Positions 35,759 to 46,045 of a stretch of 64,000 nucleotides of DNA are shown piece by piece. The first letter of the stretch is position 1; every line of letters starts with the position of its first letter. The notes beneath the pieces are model-generated. The model worked only from the letters and a program-made list of their open reading frames with translations. It was not told the DNA's origin and did no database searches. Where the stretch lies: positions 186,001-250,000 of the forward strand of contig NZ_JAOBPP010000019.1 of the NCBI RefSeq assembly GCF_025574465.1. The letters are read 5' to 3'. The DNA comes from Kordiimonas aestuarii. Lineage in GTDB: Bacteria > Pseudomonadota > Alphaproteobacteria > Sphingomonadales > Kordiimonadaceae. The position numbers were made by a program, and so were the translations under genes.

Positions 35759-36616
35759 ATGATCAAAGCATTATCGGGTCTCATCTTTATGGTGGTCATG
35801 CTGACGCCTGCGGTGGGAGCTCAAAGCAAGGCGGAGATCGCCTTGAAAGTTGAGCGCCTTGAGCGGGAAATGATCGCGCTGGAAAACCGCCTGCGAAATG
35901 GGCAGGCTGCGGTGCCACAGACCGGTGGGGTTGCCACGCCTGGGGATAGCCAGTTGCTGAGCGATCTTGTTGCCAAGCTTGGATCGCTTGAGCGGCAAAT
36001 GCGCGGGCTTAACGGTCGCCTCGAAGAGATCGAATTCAAACAGCGCCAACTGGATGAGGCGCTTGATCTGATACGCCGGGAAATGGCTCTTCAGGCGCAG
36101 GAAACTGCGCAGGCTCAGGCAGAAATGAAAGCACAGATTAACGCGCCTGCGGCAAACGGCACGTCCCCGGCAACTGAGGAGCCAGCATCGCCTGCGCCTG
36201 TGCAGCCAGCCGTGGCCTTGCCTGAAGGGGATGCGGCCACGCAGTACCGGTATGCTTTCAACTTCATCCAGAAGAATGACTTGGATAACGGCTTCAAGGC
36301 GATGGACCTATTTCTTCAGGCAAACCCCGAGGATGAACGAGTGGGTAATGCCAAATTCTGGCTCGGGCGGATACACCTGCTGAAGGGACGCATGCCGCAA
36401 GCGGCGCAGCAGTTGCTTGCCCTGATCGAAGAACATCCCAATCATGAAAAACGCCCGGATGCGCTTCTTGACCTCGCCGATGTGCTGATCGCGCTTGATA
36501 GCGCCTCAGATGCCTGCAACGCGCTGGCGGAATTCCGTCGTAGCGAGAATGCAGCCAGCGACAGGTTGAAGGCGCGCGCGCAACGCACCGCCAAAACGGC
36601 GGGTTGCAACTACTAA
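35759..36616 (+). CDS. cpoB: Tol-Pal-associated coordinator protein CpoB (YbgF)
   Basis: CpoB links peptidoglycan synthesis to Tol-Pal-driven outer-membrane constriction. The 285-residue periplasmic protein has a signal peptide (cleaved near TPAVGAQS), then a coiled coil of about residues 25-125 rich in E, R, L and Q. A Pro/Ala linker follows, then TPR repeats from about residue 155 (YRYAFNFIQKNDLDNGFKAM; AKFWLGRIHLLKG; LLDLADVLIAL). The start at 35759 has GGAAGGAG upstream. Its place between pal and tilS is usual in alphaproteobacteria. Confidence 0.93.
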   Translation: MIKALSGLIFMVVMLTPAVGAQSKAEIALKVERLEREMIALENRLRNGQAAVPQTGGVATPGDSQLLSDLVAKLGSLERQMRGLNGRLEEIEFKQRQLDEALDLIRREMALQAQETAQAQAEMKAQINAPAANGTSPATEEPASPAPVQPAVALPEGDAATQYRYAFNFIQKNDLDNGFKAMDLFLQANPEDERVGNAKFWLGRIHLLKGRMPQAAQQLLALIEEHPNHEKRPDALLDLADVLIALDSASDACNALAEFRRSENAASDRLKARAQRTAKTAGCNY

Positions 36617-36622
36617 CCCTGA

Positions 36623-37900
36623 ATGTCGAACGCCAAAGCATATCTGACACAAGAGCTTGAAGCCCGGCTTCAGGCTCTTGGCGTGTCCCGGGATACCCGG
36701 GTGGCCATCGCTGTTTCTGGCGGGGCCGATAGCATGGCGCTGGCGTTTCTCATGGCTGACAGGCCTTTGCTCGCTGCACTTACCGTTAACCATGGGCTGC
36801 GCCCCGAAGCCGCGCAGGAAGCCGACTTTGTCGCCAATGCGATGAAAGCGCGAGGGATCGCACACCATACATTGGTCTGGTCAGGGGACAAACCGCGCAG
36901 CAATATACAGGCCGCCGCCCGCGCCGCACGGTACCGCCTGCTGGGTGAATGGTGTCAGGCCAACGAAGTGCCCTATCTGCTGACGGCGCACCATCAGGAT
37001 GATCAGGCGGAAACATTGATGCTGCGTCTGGCCCGGGGTAGCGGGGTTTACGGTCTTGCGGCAATGCAGGAGGCTTCCGGGGTACCGGGATGCGGCAGTG
37101 TCGCGCTGTTGAGGCCTTTGCTTGATGTACCCAAAGCCGTGCTGAAACAGTATTTGCAGGACGTGGGCAGCGAGTGGATAGAGGACCCAAGCAATACAAA
37201 CGCGGATTTTGACCGCGTGAAAGTGCGGCAGTTCCTCAGCTCGCCGCCCCTTGAGGGGTATGCCGCAGGCCGTTTGGCTGCGACGGCTCGCCGTCTGCGC
37301 CGTTCTCGGGACGCGCTTGAGTTTTATGAGGCAGAGTGGCTTGCACGCTCGGTGACAGAATGCGAGACAGGACAGGTTTGGCTGCCTGTAGATGCACTTG
37401 TTGACGCACCCGAGGAGATAGTCCTGCGCGGCCTTGCCAGTATTTGCCGTTATTTCTCCGGTACTGCACATACACCTCGTATGGAGAAGCTTGACCGCTT
37501 GTATCGCGGGCTTTGCAATGAGAATTTTCGCGGTCAAACCCTTTATGGGGTGCTTTTTAAACGAGATGGTGCCCGCATACATGCTTGCCGTGAACTGGCC
37601 GCATGCGATGTACGTAAAGTTTTAACGGGTTTGCGTGTATGGGATAACCGGTTTGAAATTTCAGCTAAGGGTGATACTAGAGGCCTCGCAATTGGCGCGC
37701 TCGGCGAAGATGGCTGGCGGCAGGCCGTCACAAAATGGCCCGAACTTCGTGAGACATCTGTGCCACACGCTGGTAGGCTCTCGCAGCCTGCTGTTTTTGA
37801 GGCACTGCAATTGCGGGCACTTCCTGTGATGGGATATAGTGACCTCGTGGATGTCACGTTGCACCTGTCGCGGAAACCGCTCATTCGGTCGAAAAAGTGA
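36623..37900 (+). CDS. tilS: tRNA(Ile)-lysidine synthase
   Basis: TilS adds lysine to C34 of the CAU-anticodon tRNA-Ile, changing it to read AUA. The PP-loop ATP-binding motif AVSGGADSMAL lies at about residues 30-40. It is followed by TVNHGLRPEAAQEADFV, TAHHQDDQAETLMLRLARGSG and IEDPSNTNADFDRVKVRQ, all family hallmarks. The C-terminal third is less conserved, as usual. The gene starts six bases after cpoB and precedes ftsH. Confidence 0.96.
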   Translation: MSNAKAYLTQELEARLQALGVSRDTRVAIAVSGGADSMALAFLMADRPLLAALTVNHGLRPEAAQEADFVANAMKARGIAHHTLVWSGDKPRSNIQAAARAARYRLLGEWCQANEVPYLLTAHHQDDQAETLMLRLARGSGVYGLAAMQEASGVPGCGSVALLRPLLDVPKAVLKQYLQDVGSEWIEDPSNTNADFDRVKVRQFLSSPPLEGYAAGRLAATARRLRRSRDALEFYEAEWLARSVTECETGQVWLPVDALVDAPEEIVLRGLASICRYFSGTAHTPRMEKLDRLYRGLCNENFRGQTLYGVLFKRDGARIHACRELAACDVRKVLTGLRVWDNRFEISAKGDTRGLAIGALGEDGWRQAVTKWPELRETSVPHAGRLSQPAVFEALQLRALPVMGYSDLVDVTLHLSRKPLIRSKK

Positions 37901-38027
37901 GGCCGAAAGTGAATGACCTCTTGCACGGGCGGCGCATGAGCTTATCTCTTGGTGAAGCATGCCAAGGGGATAGTGCATATAATATGGTTATGGCTCGTGT
38001 GGGCCGTGACCTGAGAAAGGCAAAGAA

Positions 38028-39938
38028 GTGAACGGATTTATGCGGAATGCGCTTGTGTGGGTGTTGATCATCCTTCTGCTTGTGGCGCTTTTCAACATGT
38101 TCCAGGGCGGGTCGAGCAAGACCCCTGAACTTGCATACAGCCAATTCATTGAAGCGGTTGAGCAAAATAAAGTCGAACGTGTCGAGAAGCAGGGACAGGA
38201 CCTCAACGGTGTATATACCAGTGGAGAGACCTTCCATGTTGTTGCGCCAATTTACGATGATGAACTGACACGCACGCTCAAGGCACATAACGTTACCTAT
38301 CAGGTGAAAAAGCAGGACGAAGGCTTCCTGATGGGCGCGCTTATCTCCTGGTTGCCTTTCCTTCTTCTTATTGGTGTGTGGATTTTCTTCATGCGCCAGA
38401 TGCAGGGTCGTTCTGGCGGCGGCGGGGCCATGGGCTTTGGCAAAAGCCGGGCACGCCTGCTGACGGAAAAGCAAGGCCGGGTAACATTTGAGGATGTTGC
38501 AGGCATTGAAGAGGCGAAGGAAGAACTTGAAGAGATCGTTGATTTCCTCAAGGATCCACAGAAATTCCAGCGTCTTGGTGGCAAGATCCCCAAAGGCGCG
38601 TTGCTTGTTGGTCCTCCCGGTACCGGCAAAACCTTGCTGGCGCGCGCCATTGCAGGTGAGGCCAATGTACCATTTTTCACCATTTCGGGTTCTGACTTCG
38701 TTGAGATGTTTGTCGGCGTAGGCGCAAGCCGTGTGCGGGACATGTTTGAACAGGCGAAGAAAAATGCGCCTTGTATCATCTTTATTGACGAGATCGACGC
38801 TGTCGGTCGTCATCGGGGCGCAGGCCTTGGCGGCGGCAACGATGAACGTGAGCAGACCCTGAACCAGCTTCTGGTCGAGATGGACGGTTTTGAGGCCAAT
38901 GAAGGTATCATTATCCTCGCGGCCACCAACCGGCCCGACGTGCTTGACCCAGCGCTGTTGCGCCCAGGTCGCTTTGACCGTCAGGTTGTTGTGCCAAACC
39001 CGGATATCAACGGCCGCGAAAAAATCCTCAGCGTTCACATGAAGAAAGTGCCACTGGCACCGGATGTGGACGTGAACACCATCGCGCGGGGTACGCCGGG
39101 CTTCTCGGGCGCTGACCTGATGAACCTTGTGAACGAAGCGGCACTTCTGGCGGCTCGCCGTGGCAAGAAAATCGTCGCTATGTCGGAATTTGAGGCCGCT
39201 AAAGACAAGGTGATGATGGGGTCGGAGCGTCGTTCCATGGTAATGACGGAAGACGAGAAGAAGCTGACGGCATACCATGAAGGTGGCCATGCCCTTGTAA
39301 GCTTGCACTGCAAATCATCTGACCCGATCCACAAGGCGACGATCATCCCGCGTGGTCGTGCGCTCGGCATGGTAATGCGCCTGCCTGAGCGGGACGAATA
39401 TTCCCAAAGCCGCGAGAAAATGCACGATAACCTTGCGATTGCCATGGGGGGCCGCGTGGCGGAAGAAATCATCTTCGGGCATGAGAAGGTCACATCTGGC
39501 GCGTCCTCTGACATTCAGTATGCGACAAATCTTGCGCGCAACATGGTGACCCGCTGGGGCATGTCCGACAAGCTTGGCCCACTTCAGTATGCAGCTAACG
39601 AGGAGGAGGTTTTCCTCGGACACTCCGTGTCGCGTCAGCAGAATGTGTCGGAAGACACAGCCCGCCTGATTGACCAGGAAGTGAAAGCCTTTGTCGAGGG
39701 TGCCAATGACCGGGCGAAAAATATCCTGCAGGATAATCTCGACGACCTGCACACGCTTGCGGGTGCTCTGCTTGAGTATGAAACCCTTTCCGGTGGCGAG
39801 ATCAAAGCGATCCTGAACGGTGAGCCAATCCGTGTGGCGCCGAAAAAGCCGGACAACACACCTACCGTGCCGCCTGCCGCGCCTAGTGCGGTGCCGTCGG
39901 CCGGGGTTGATCATGGTGAACCCCAGCCAGAAGGCTAG
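38028..39938 (+). CDS. ftsH: ATP-dependent zinc metalloprotease FtsH
   Basis: FtsH is a membrane-anchored AAA protease that degrades misfolded membrane proteins and regulators such as sigma-32 and LpxC. The 636 residues have two membrane segments (about 5-25 and 102-122) flanking a periplasmic domain. An AAA module follows with Walker A GPPGTGKT near residue 195, Walker [10 protein letters not shown] and the second region of homology [17 protein letters not shown]. The zinc site HEGGH lies near residue 417. A TATAAT at 37978-37983 upstream could be part of its own promoter. The C-terminal tail is Pro/Ala-rich. A GTG-started folP follows after six bases. Confidence 0.99.
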   Translation: MNGFMRNALVWVLIILLLVALFNMFQGGSSKTPELAYSQFIEAVEQNKVERVEKQGQDLNGVYTSGETFHVVAPIYDDELTRTLKAHNVTYQVKKQDEGFLMGALISWLPFLLLIGVWIFFMRQMQGRSGGGGAMGFGKSRARLLTEKQGRVTFEDVAGIEEAKEELEEIVDFLKDPQKFQRLGGKIPKGALLVGPPGTGKTLLARAIAGEANVPFFTISGSDFVEMFVGVGASRVRDMFEQAKKNAPCIIFIDEIDAVGRHRGAGLGGGNDEREQTLNQLLVEMDGFEANEGIIILAATNRPDVLDPALLRPGRFDRQVVVPNPDINGREKILSVHMKKVPLAPDVDVNTIARGTPGFSGADLMNLVNEAALLAARRGKKIVAMSEFEAAKDKVMMGSERRSMVMTEDEKKLTAYHEGGHALVSLHCKSSDPIHKATIIPRGRALGMVMRLPERDEYSQSREKMHDNLAIAMGGRVAEEIIFGHEKVTSGASSDIQYATNLARNMVTRWGMSDKLGPLQYAANEEEVFLGHSVSRQQNVSEDTARLIDQEVKAFVEGANDRAKNILQDNLDDLHTLAGALLEYETLSGGEIKAILNGEPIRVAPKKPDNTPTVPPAAPSAVPSAGVDHGEPQPEG

Positions 39939-39944
39939 CCGCTG

Positions 39945-41072
39945 GTGACAAGCGCTACTCTAAAAGATATTTCCGACGGGGCGAGAGCATATCTCGTGCC
40001 CGTCGGTTCCGTTTCTGGCGGGGACTTGGGCCTTGTTTCGCCGATAACCGGCAGGCGTTTCCTCGCGGCTCGCATCGTTGTACGCGACGGGGACGCCATT
40101 TTCACGCATGCCTTGGTTTCATCGAACGAACTGGATAATGCCCTGAAGGCGCTTCCTGATGGCATCCGCACGCAACTGGAGCAGCAACGCGATGCACTGG
40201 CCTCACCCAGCCAAGGCCTTGAGCTGCCGGGGCGCGAACTTCCACTTTCTTTCACCCGGCCGCGTATCATGGGCGTGCTGAACGTAACGCCGGACAGTTT
40301 TTCCGACGGCGGGAAGTTTCTGGATGCCGACGCCGCAATCAGGCGGGCGCGGCAGATGATTGCCGAGGGCGCCGATATTATCGACATCGGCGGCGAAAGC
40401 ACGCGGCCAGGTGCCAAACCGGTTTGGGAAGGTGAAGAGGCTGGGCGTGTATTGCCGGTGATAGAAGCCCTGCAAGCGGAGAGTATCCCGCTTTCAATCG
40501 ACACACGTCATTCCTTTGTAATGGATAAAGCAGTCAAGGCCGGTGCACATATCATCAACGATGTTTCCGCGCTTACCTATGATGGTGAAAGTATGACTGT
40601 CGCGGCATTCTGCAACGCGCCGGTTGTCCTGATGCATGCCCAGGGCACCCCGCAGACGATGCAGGACAGGCCGTCTTACGCCCATGTGCTGTATGATGTG
40701 TACGATTATCTTGCACAGCGTATTGCAGCATGCGAGGCGGCAGGTATTTCGCGTGCGCGCCTTATTCTTGACCCAGGAATCGGCTTTGGTAAACGCGTTG
40801 TGCAGGATAATCTCGCGCTCATCAACGGGTTGCCTCTGTTTCTGACCCTTGGTTGTCCGGTGCTGCTGGGGGTGTCGCGAAAGCGCTTTATTGGAGCGAT
40901 CACAGGTGAGGAATTAGCAGAAAAGCGGATGGTAGGCTCAGTTGCAGCTGCGGTCAGATGTGTCGAGCAGGGAGCGCAGATCGTGCGGGTTCATGATGTC
41001 GCGGAGACAATACAGGCTTTGCGGCTGACACAGGCTTTTCATGATGCTGCAATCATGGACGGACTGGTTTGA
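39945..41072 (+). CDS. folP: Dihydropteroate synthase
   Basis: FolP joins hydroxymethyl-dihydropterin diphosphate to p-aminobenzoate. The 375-residue protein is longer than the usual 270-290 because about 105 residues precede the TIM-barrel core. That core begins at PRIMGVLNVTPDSFSDGG and continues with DIIDIGGESTRPGA, SIDTRH, IINDVSAL, LILDPGIGFGK and GVSRKRFIGAI. The extension (GDLGLVSPITGRRFLAARIV) is seen in alphaproteobacterial relatives. The start codon is GTG at 39945, six bases past the ftsH stop. An internal start closer to the core cannot be excluded. Confidence 0.95.
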   Translation: MTSATLKDISDGARAYLVPVGSVSGGDLGLVSPITGRRFLAARIVVRDGDAIFTHALVSSNELDNALKALPDGIRTQLEQQRDALASPSQGLELPGRELPLSFTRPRIMGVLNVTPDSFSDGGKFLDADAAIRRARQMIAEGADIIDIGGESTRPGAKPVWEGEEAGRVLPVIEALQAESIPLSIDTRHSFVMDKAVKAGAHIINDVSALTYDGESMTVAAFCNAPVVLMHAQGTPQTMQDRPSYAHVLYDVYDYLAQRIAACEAAGISRARLILDPGIGFGKRVVQDNLALINGLPLFLTLGCPVLLGVSRKRFIGAITGEELAEKRMVGSVAAAVRCVEQGAQIVRVHDVAETIQALRLTQAFHDAAIMDGLV

Positions 41073-41119
41073 AGCCGCTACAATCCTGAAAAGTTTAAGT
41101 ATCGTGTGGGGAAGGGCGT

Positions 41120-42466
41120 ATGAGCCGCAAGTATTTTGGCACTGACGGAATGCGGGGTCGCGTGAACGAAGGCTTCATGACGCCTGATATCGCCATGCGC
41201 GTTGGCCTTGCCGCCGGCCGTTCGTTTATTCGCGGTGACCATGTTCACCGGGTGGTGATTGGCAAGGATACCCGGCGGTCGGGCTATATGTATGAACCCG
41301 CTCTCGCCGCGGGTTTTGTGGCGGCAGGCATGGATGTCGTCATGGTTGGCCCGATGCCGACGCCCGCGATTGCAATGCTCGTTAAGTCCCTGCGTGCAGA
41401 CCTCGGCGTGATGATCTCCGCCAGCCATAACCCGCATTACGACAACGGCATCAAGTTTTTTGGCCCCGACGGTTTCAAGCTTTCCGACTCTAAGGAAATC
41501 GAGATTGAGGCACTGGTTGAAAGCGGCATGGCGGATGCTTTGGTCCCGTCCGAACAACTTGGCCGGGCGACACGCCTTGAAGATGCCAGCGGTCGGTATG
41601 TTGAATTTGCCAAGGCAACGGTGCCAAACGGTTTGACCTTCGATGGTCTCAAGGTGGTGGTCGATTGCGCACATGGTGCCGCCTACAAGGTAGCGCCAAC
41701 CGTGCTGTGGGAGCTCGGGGCCGATGTGATCCCTATTGGCGTTTCGCCGAACGGCTTTAATATCAATGACAAATGCGGCTCCACCCACCCTGATGGCATG
41801 TGTGCGCGCGTTGTGCAGGAAGGCGCTGATATCGGCATCGCGCTCGACGGCGACGCTGACCGGCTGATCTTGTGTGACGAAACCGGCACTATCGTGGACG
41901 GTGACCAGATCATGGCGTTGATCACCCGCAATTGGCACAAGCGAGGTGTATTGAAGGGCGGCGGCCTTGTCAGCACCGTGATGTCCAACCTTGGTCTTGA
42001 GCGGTTGCTTGAAAGCGATGGCCTGACACTTGAGCGCACGAAGGTTGGCGATCGCTATGTGGTGGAGCGCATGCGCCAGACGGGCTTTAACATTGGTGGT
42101 GAGCAATCCGGCCATATCGTGCTGAGCGATTTTTCCACCACAGGTGACGGCCTGGTGGCGGCGCTTCAGGTGCTGACGGAAATACAGCAGTCCGGCCAGA
42201 GCGCATCTGCGGTATGCCGCCAGTTCGAGCCGGTGCCACAGCTTCTCAAGAATGTACGTTATGGCGGGGGCGAGCCGCTTAGTGATGGGCGCGTCAAGGC
42301 ATGTATCGCCTCGGCTGAGCAGGAACTGAACGGATCGGGCCGCCTTGTTATCAGAAAATCGGGTACCGAGCCTGTTATCCGCGTGATGGCTGAAGGCGAT
42401 GATGAGAGCAAGATCACGTCCCTGGTTGATGCCATCTGCAGTGAAATCGAAGCGGTTGGCCGATGA
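41120..42466 (+). CDS. glmM: Phosphoglucosamine mutase
   Basis: GlmM converts glucosamine-6-phosphate to glucosamine-1-phosphate for peptidoglycan and lipopolysaccharide. The 448 residues begin [16 protein letters not shown]. The phosphoserine loop [17 protein letters not shown] has Ser102, followed by the magnesium motif [13 protein letters not shown]. The sugar-binding segment [12 protein letters not shown] comes next, and the phosphate-binding loop [19 protein letters not shown] lies near the C-terminus. The chain ftsH-folP-glmM is conserved in many proteobacteria. Its stop overlaps the thiD start by ATGA. Confidence 0.98.
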   Translation: MSRKYFGTDGMRGRVNEGFMTPDIAMRVGLAAGRSFIRGDHVHRVVIGKDTRRSGYMYEPALAAGFVAAGMDVVMVGPMPTPAIAMLVKSLRADLGVMISASHNPHYDNGIKFFGPDGFKLSDSKEIEIEALVESGMADALVPSEQLGRATRLEDASGRYVEFAKATVPNGLTFDGLKVVVDCAHGAAYKVAPTVLWELGADVIPIGVSPNGFNINDKCGSTHPDGMCARVVQEGADIGIALDGDADRLILCDETGTIVDGDQIMALITRNWHKRGVLKGGGLVSTVMSNLGLERLLESDGLTLERTKVGDRYVVERMRQTGFNIGGEQSGHIVLSDFSTTGDGLVAALQVLTEIQQSGQSASAVCRQFEPVPQLLKNVRYGGGEPLSDGRVKACIASAEQELNGSGRLVIRKSGTEPVIRVMAEGDDESKITSLVDAICSEIEAVGR

Positions 42467-43275
42467 CAGCAAATCAAAAAATGGGCCGTGTTCTCATCGT
42501 CGCAGGTTCGGACTGCTCCGGCGGCGCTGGCATACAGGCAGACATCAAGACTGTGACGATGCTGGGCCAGTATGCCGCGACGGCAATAACGGCAGTGACG
42601 GTCCAGAACACCAAAGGGGTGAGCGGCATCGAAACCATATCATCCGGCGTGGTCGCTGCGCAGATGCGCGCTGTTCTCAGCGATATTGGTGCTGACGTCA
42701 TCAAGACGGGGATGTTGCATGACGCCGCCTTGATTGAAACGGTTTTAGCCGTGATCGACGACGTCGCCTTTGGTGGCGATCTGGTCGTCGACCCGGTGAT
42801 GGTGGCCACTTCCGGTGCCCGCCTTCTCAATGATGATGCCCTGGACGCTCTGAAAACGCTGATTGCCCATGCGAGTCTCGTCACACCGAATATTCCTGAG
42901 GCCGAGGTGCTGACCGGCCGGAAAATTGAAAACACAGACGATATGAAAGTCGCTGCATATGACCTTCTTGAAACGGGTGTTGAGGCGGTTTTGATAAAAG
43001 GGGGGCACCTGGAGAGTGACGATGTCAGCGATATTCTGGTGAGTCTCAAGGGTGAATGTATTGTCACCAGCGGGCGGATCGACACCCTGCATACACACGG
43101 TACCGGTTGTACACTCGCAAGCGCCATGGCGGCATATCTTTCCGTTGGCAAATCATTGGAAGAGGCGTTGGAACGCAGCCATGCTTTTGTTCATCACGCT
43201 ATCAAGGAAGCCCCGGGTTTTGGGGGCGGGCATGGCCCCCTTGGCCATGCACGGGTGCGGCTGGAGCGTGATTGA
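42463..43275 (+). CDS. thiD: Hydroxymethylpyrimidine/phosphomethylpyrimidine kinase
   Basis: ThiD phosphorylates HMP and HMP-P for thiamine synthesis. The 270-residue ribokinase-fold protein shows [20 protein letters not shown] at the N-terminus, [40 protein letters not shown] and the C-terminal anion hole [16 protein letters not shown]. No TPP riboswitch is seen, since the gene is embedded in the glmM operon with a four-base overlap. Confidence 0.95.
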   Translation: MTANQKMGRVLIVAGSDCSGGAGIQADIKTVTMLGQYAATAITAVTVQNTKGVSGIETISSGVVAAQMRAVLSDIGADVIKTGMLHDAALIETVLAVIDDVAFGGDLVVDPVMVATSGARLLNDDALDALKTLIAHASLVTPNIPEAEVLTGRKIENTDDMKVAAYDLLETGVEAVLIKGGHLESDDVSDILVSLKGECIVTSGRIDTLHTHGTGCTLASAMAAYLSVGKSLEEALERSHAFVHHAIKEAPGFGGGHGPLGHARVRLERD

Positions 43276-44042
43276 TGGAACTGTCGGTCCGCGAAAGGGG
43301 TGAGGGCGAGCCACTCTTGATGCTGCACGGGCTTTTTGGCTCGGCGGATAACCTGGGCGGGATCACCCGCAAGCTGGAGACAGATTTCAGGGTGATTAGC
43401 CCTGACCTTAGGAACCATGGTCGTAGCCCGCATGTGGACGGCATGAGTTATCCCGAGATGGCTGCGGATGTTATAGAGATGCTGGACAGGCTAGACATCG
43501 CCAGTTGCCATATATTTGGTCATTCGATGGGGGGGAAGGCTGCGATGCAGTTGACGCTTCATGCGCCAGAGCGGGTCAAGCGTCTTGTGGTTGGGGATAT
43601 TGCCCCCGTCGCGTACGGCAACCATCATAGCGCTATTCTTAAAGGCTTGCGTGCCGTTGCTGAAAGTGATGCGGTGAGCCGTGCCGATGCTGAGGCGATA
43701 CTTGCCGACTATGAAGACGAGCCCGATGTGCTCAGTTTTCTGCTGACCAATTGGCGGCGCGGCGCTGATGGTAAAAATCGTTGGCGTATCGAGCTTGATG
43801 CCATTGAAAAGGGATACGCGGATATTGTCGGGAACATCGAGGGGAATGCGGTTGAAACGTCTGTTCTATTCCTGCGGGGTGGCCTTTCGGACTATATCAA
43901 GCCGGAATATCGCGATAATATTTTGGCCCGGTTTCCGCATGCAATGGTGCGCACGGTGGAGGGTACAGGGCATTGGCTGCATGCAGAAAAGCCAGACCTT
44001 GTCGCGCGCCTGATCAAACGTTTTCTGCTCAACAAGTTATAG
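43275..44042 (+). CDS. Alpha/beta-fold hydrolase (YbfF-type esterase)
   Basis: This 255-residue hydrolase has the nucleophile elbow GHSMGGKAAMQ (G-x-S-x-G), an N-terminal LLMLHGLFGSADNLGG with the oxyanion HG, VISPDLRNHGRSPH, and a C-terminal catalytic histidine in GTGHWLHAEKP. This pattern matches YbfF/ABHD11-type esterases. The ATG at 43275 overlaps the thiD stop (TGATG); a TTG at 43272 is a less likely start. Substrate is unknown. Confidence 0.87.
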   Translation: MELSVRERGEGEPLLMLHGLFGSADNLGGITRKLETDFRVISPDLRNHGRSPHVDGMSYPEMAADVIEMLDRLDIASCHIFGHSMGGKAAMQLTLHAPERVKRLVVGDIAPVAYGNHHSAILKGLRAVAESDAVSRADAEAILADYEDEPDVLSFLLTNWRRGADGKNRWRIELDAIEKGYADIVGNIEGNAVETSVLFLRGGLSDYIKPEYRDNILARFPHAMVRTVEGTGHWLHAEKPDLVARLIKRFLLNKL

Positions 44043-44065
44043 AAGGGCCGCTCAGTTCAGTTGTC

Positions 44066-45208
44066 ATGCGTATATTATTCTCCGTTCTGATTGCTTCATT
44101 TTTCCCCTGCTGCGTGATCGCGGCACCCAACACGCTTGTGCAGACTTTTGACACCGAGTTTACCGAGGAACTGGCCAAGAACAAGGTACCGGGTGCCGCG
44201 TATGCTATCGTTAAGGATGGCAAGGTGGTTGCCCTGAAAACGATGGGCACACGTGCTGTGGATGCCGAGCTGCCGGTGAATAGTGCGACGGTTTTTCGTC
44301 TGGCATCTGTTTCAAAAACCTTTGCGGCCGAACTGGCTGCAATTTTGGCCGCTGAAGGAAAGTTCAGCCTTGATGCGCGGGTGCTTGGTTATGTGCCTAA
44401 CCTTAAATTCAAGGACTCCGGACACGCAAGCAGCATCAAGGTAAGGCATCTCTTGAGCCACAGCGCAGGCATCACACCAAATGCTTATGACAATATGCTT
44501 GAAGATGATTGGGGGCTTGACAAGATTATTCCGCGCTTTGAGCAGATTGGCGCAATGTGCAAGCCGGGAGAATGTTATGGCTACCAGAATATTCTTTTCA
44601 GCCTCATTCAGCCGGTGATCGAGCAAAGCACAGGCAAAAGCTATAAAGCGCTTGTGAACGACCGTCTGCTGGAACCACTTGATATGGACCATGCCTCAGT
44701 GGGGCTTGAAGCATTCCTTTCGACGGCCAACCGGGCCGAACCGCATGTTTTCACACGGAGTGACGGTTGGATGCGGGTTCTGGTCGAGCCTAATTATTAC
44801 CGGGTAGCACCTGCGGCTGGCGTGAACGCCAGCATCGAAGATATGGCGAAATGGGTTATTGCGCAGATGGGCTATAACTCGAAGGTTATCACGCCAGAGC
44901 TACTGAAGACGGTGACGTCCAAGGAAGTGCGCACAACCCGCGAGTTGAACCGCCGTGCGTGGCGCCGCCATATATCCGACGCGCATTATGGGCTCGGGTG
45001 GCGCATCTATTCCTTTGGGGATGACGAGGTCGTCCTGCACTCTGGCGCGGTACGGGGCTACCGTGCCTTCATTTCCTATTCAAAGGAACTCGGGCTGGGG
45101 CTCGTAATGCTGATGAACGCACAGACCCGGTCGATCGATCGTTTGTCGGTCAGTTTCTGGGACGAGGCATTTGACGCGCGCGATGCCGGGGCAAAAGCGG
45201 CTCGGTAA
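44066..45208 (+). CDS. Serine hydrolase of the beta-lactamase/PBP family
   Basis: This is a secreted or periplasmic class C-type fold. A signal peptide (MRILFSVLIASFFPCCVIAA) precedes the mature protein. Motif 1 S-x-x-K is LASVSKTFAAE with Ser81 and Lys84. Motif 2 Y-x-N is GYQNILFS. Motif 3 is LHSGAVRGY, with HSG in place of KTG. These residues indicate an active serine acyl enzyme, such as an esterase, D-aminopeptidase or muropeptide hydrolase. Specific beta-lactam hydrolysis cannot be inferred. The start at 44066 avoids overlap with the upstream esterase. Confidence 0.87.
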   Translation: MRILFSVLIASFFPCCVIAAPNTLVQTFDTEFTEELAKNKVPGAAYAIVKDGKVVALKTMGTRAVDAELPVNSATVFRLASVSKTFAAELAAILAAEGKFSLDARVLGYVPNLKFKDSGHASSIKVRHLLSHSAGITPNAYDNMLEDDWGLDKIIPRFEQIGAMCKPGECYGYQNILFSLIQPVIEQSTGKSYKALVNDRLLEPLDMDHASVGLEAFLSTANRAEPHVFTRSDGWMRVLVEPNYYRVAPAAGVNASIEDMAKWVIAQMGYNSKVITPELLKTVTSKEVRTTRELNRRAWRRHISDAHYGLGWRIYSFGDDEVVLHSGAVRGYRAFISYSKELGLGLVMLMNAQTRSIDRLSVSFWDEAFDARDAGAKAAR

Positions 45209-45234
45209 AATAGCACGCGGGCAAGGGGGATAAA

Positions 45235-46041
45235 ATGCCGGGTCGTCTTGGCAATAAGAAGCTGGTTTTCCTGTTTGCTCAGCAAAGGTCGGGCACAGGG
45301 GCCCTGTCGAGCCTTCTGAACACCCATCCAGAGTGCAACTACCTTGGCGAGGTGTTTGGCGATGCTTACGCGCGGCATCCGCGGCACTATTATAACTGGC
45401 TACCGGAAATACTTAAAACGCGGATGGAGCTGGTGCAGCCGCTATATGCTGAGCAACGGTTACACGCTTATCTTGGTCACCTCGCCGCGACGGTCCCTGA
45501 AGACACGGTAATCCTCGATGTTAAAATAAGCCAGACTCACCATTTTGAGGCCCATGACCGGGGGCTGAATGCACGGCCTGTGCTTTTTGACATGGTGCGC
45601 CGTATGGGCTGTGGCGTGATCTTTCTGCGCAGGCGGAATCTGTTGCGGGCTTATCTTTCACGCCTGACAGCGGAGCAAAGCGGTATCTGGCACACCACGG
45701 ATGATCAATTGTCCTTGCCGAAGCTTCATGTTGATACATTGCGAATGCTGCAGGCATTGGGGAATATGGCAGGCACCGAAAAGCGGCTTGATAATATAAT
45801 GCGTCTGTTCCCCGAGGCGTTGACACTCTCGTATGAGACATTGTTTGATGCGCGGGGGCGGCATCTGTCGGAGGAAGCCTGTAAGGCTTTTGCGTCGCAC
45901 GTTGGCCTGCGGGGGCTGGAAGCCATGGAGACACAACAAACCAAATTGCGGCCTGGTAACCTGAGCGAGTTTGTGGAGAATATCAATGAGGTTGCCAGGG
46001 CACTTACCGGCACCCCCCATGAATGGATGCTTGACCGCTAG
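45235..46041 (+). CDS. Sulfotransferase-like protein (Stf0 type)
   Basis: This 268-residue protein has the PAPS 5'-phosphosulfate loop FLFAQQRSGTGALSSLLN at about residues 12-29. A helix-rich body follows, with VILDVKISQTHHF and FLRRRNLLRAYLSRLTAEQSG, where the arginine/serine segment would bind the 3'-phosphate. These features resemble Stf0-type and related bacterial sulfotransferases. The acceptor is unknown; glycan or lipid sulfation is typical. It starts with AAGGGGG upstream, 26 bases after the serine hydrolase stop. Confidence 0.75.
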   Translation: MPGRLGNKKLVFLFAQQRSGTGALSSLLNTHPECNYLGEVFGDAYARHPRHYYNWLPEILKTRMELVQPLYAEQRLHAYLGHLAATVPEDTVILDVKISQTHHFEAHDRGLNARPVLFDMVRRMGCGVIFLRRRNLLRAYLSRLTAEQSGIWHTTDDQLSLPKLHVDTLRMLQALGNMAGTEKRLDNIMRLFPEALTLSYETLFDARGRHLSEEACKAFASHVGLRGLEAMETQQTKLRPGNLSEFVENINEVARALTGTPHEWMLDR

Positions 46042-46045
46042 CGTC

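Noticed and set aside
37978..37983. Heat-shock promoter for ftsH.
   Set aside because: A TATAAT is present, but no -35 at proper spacing and no sigma-32-like CTTGAA/CCCCAT pair was found.
37881..39308. A 475-codon minus-strand frame.
   Set aside because: It is antisense to ftsH and shows no recognisable domain.
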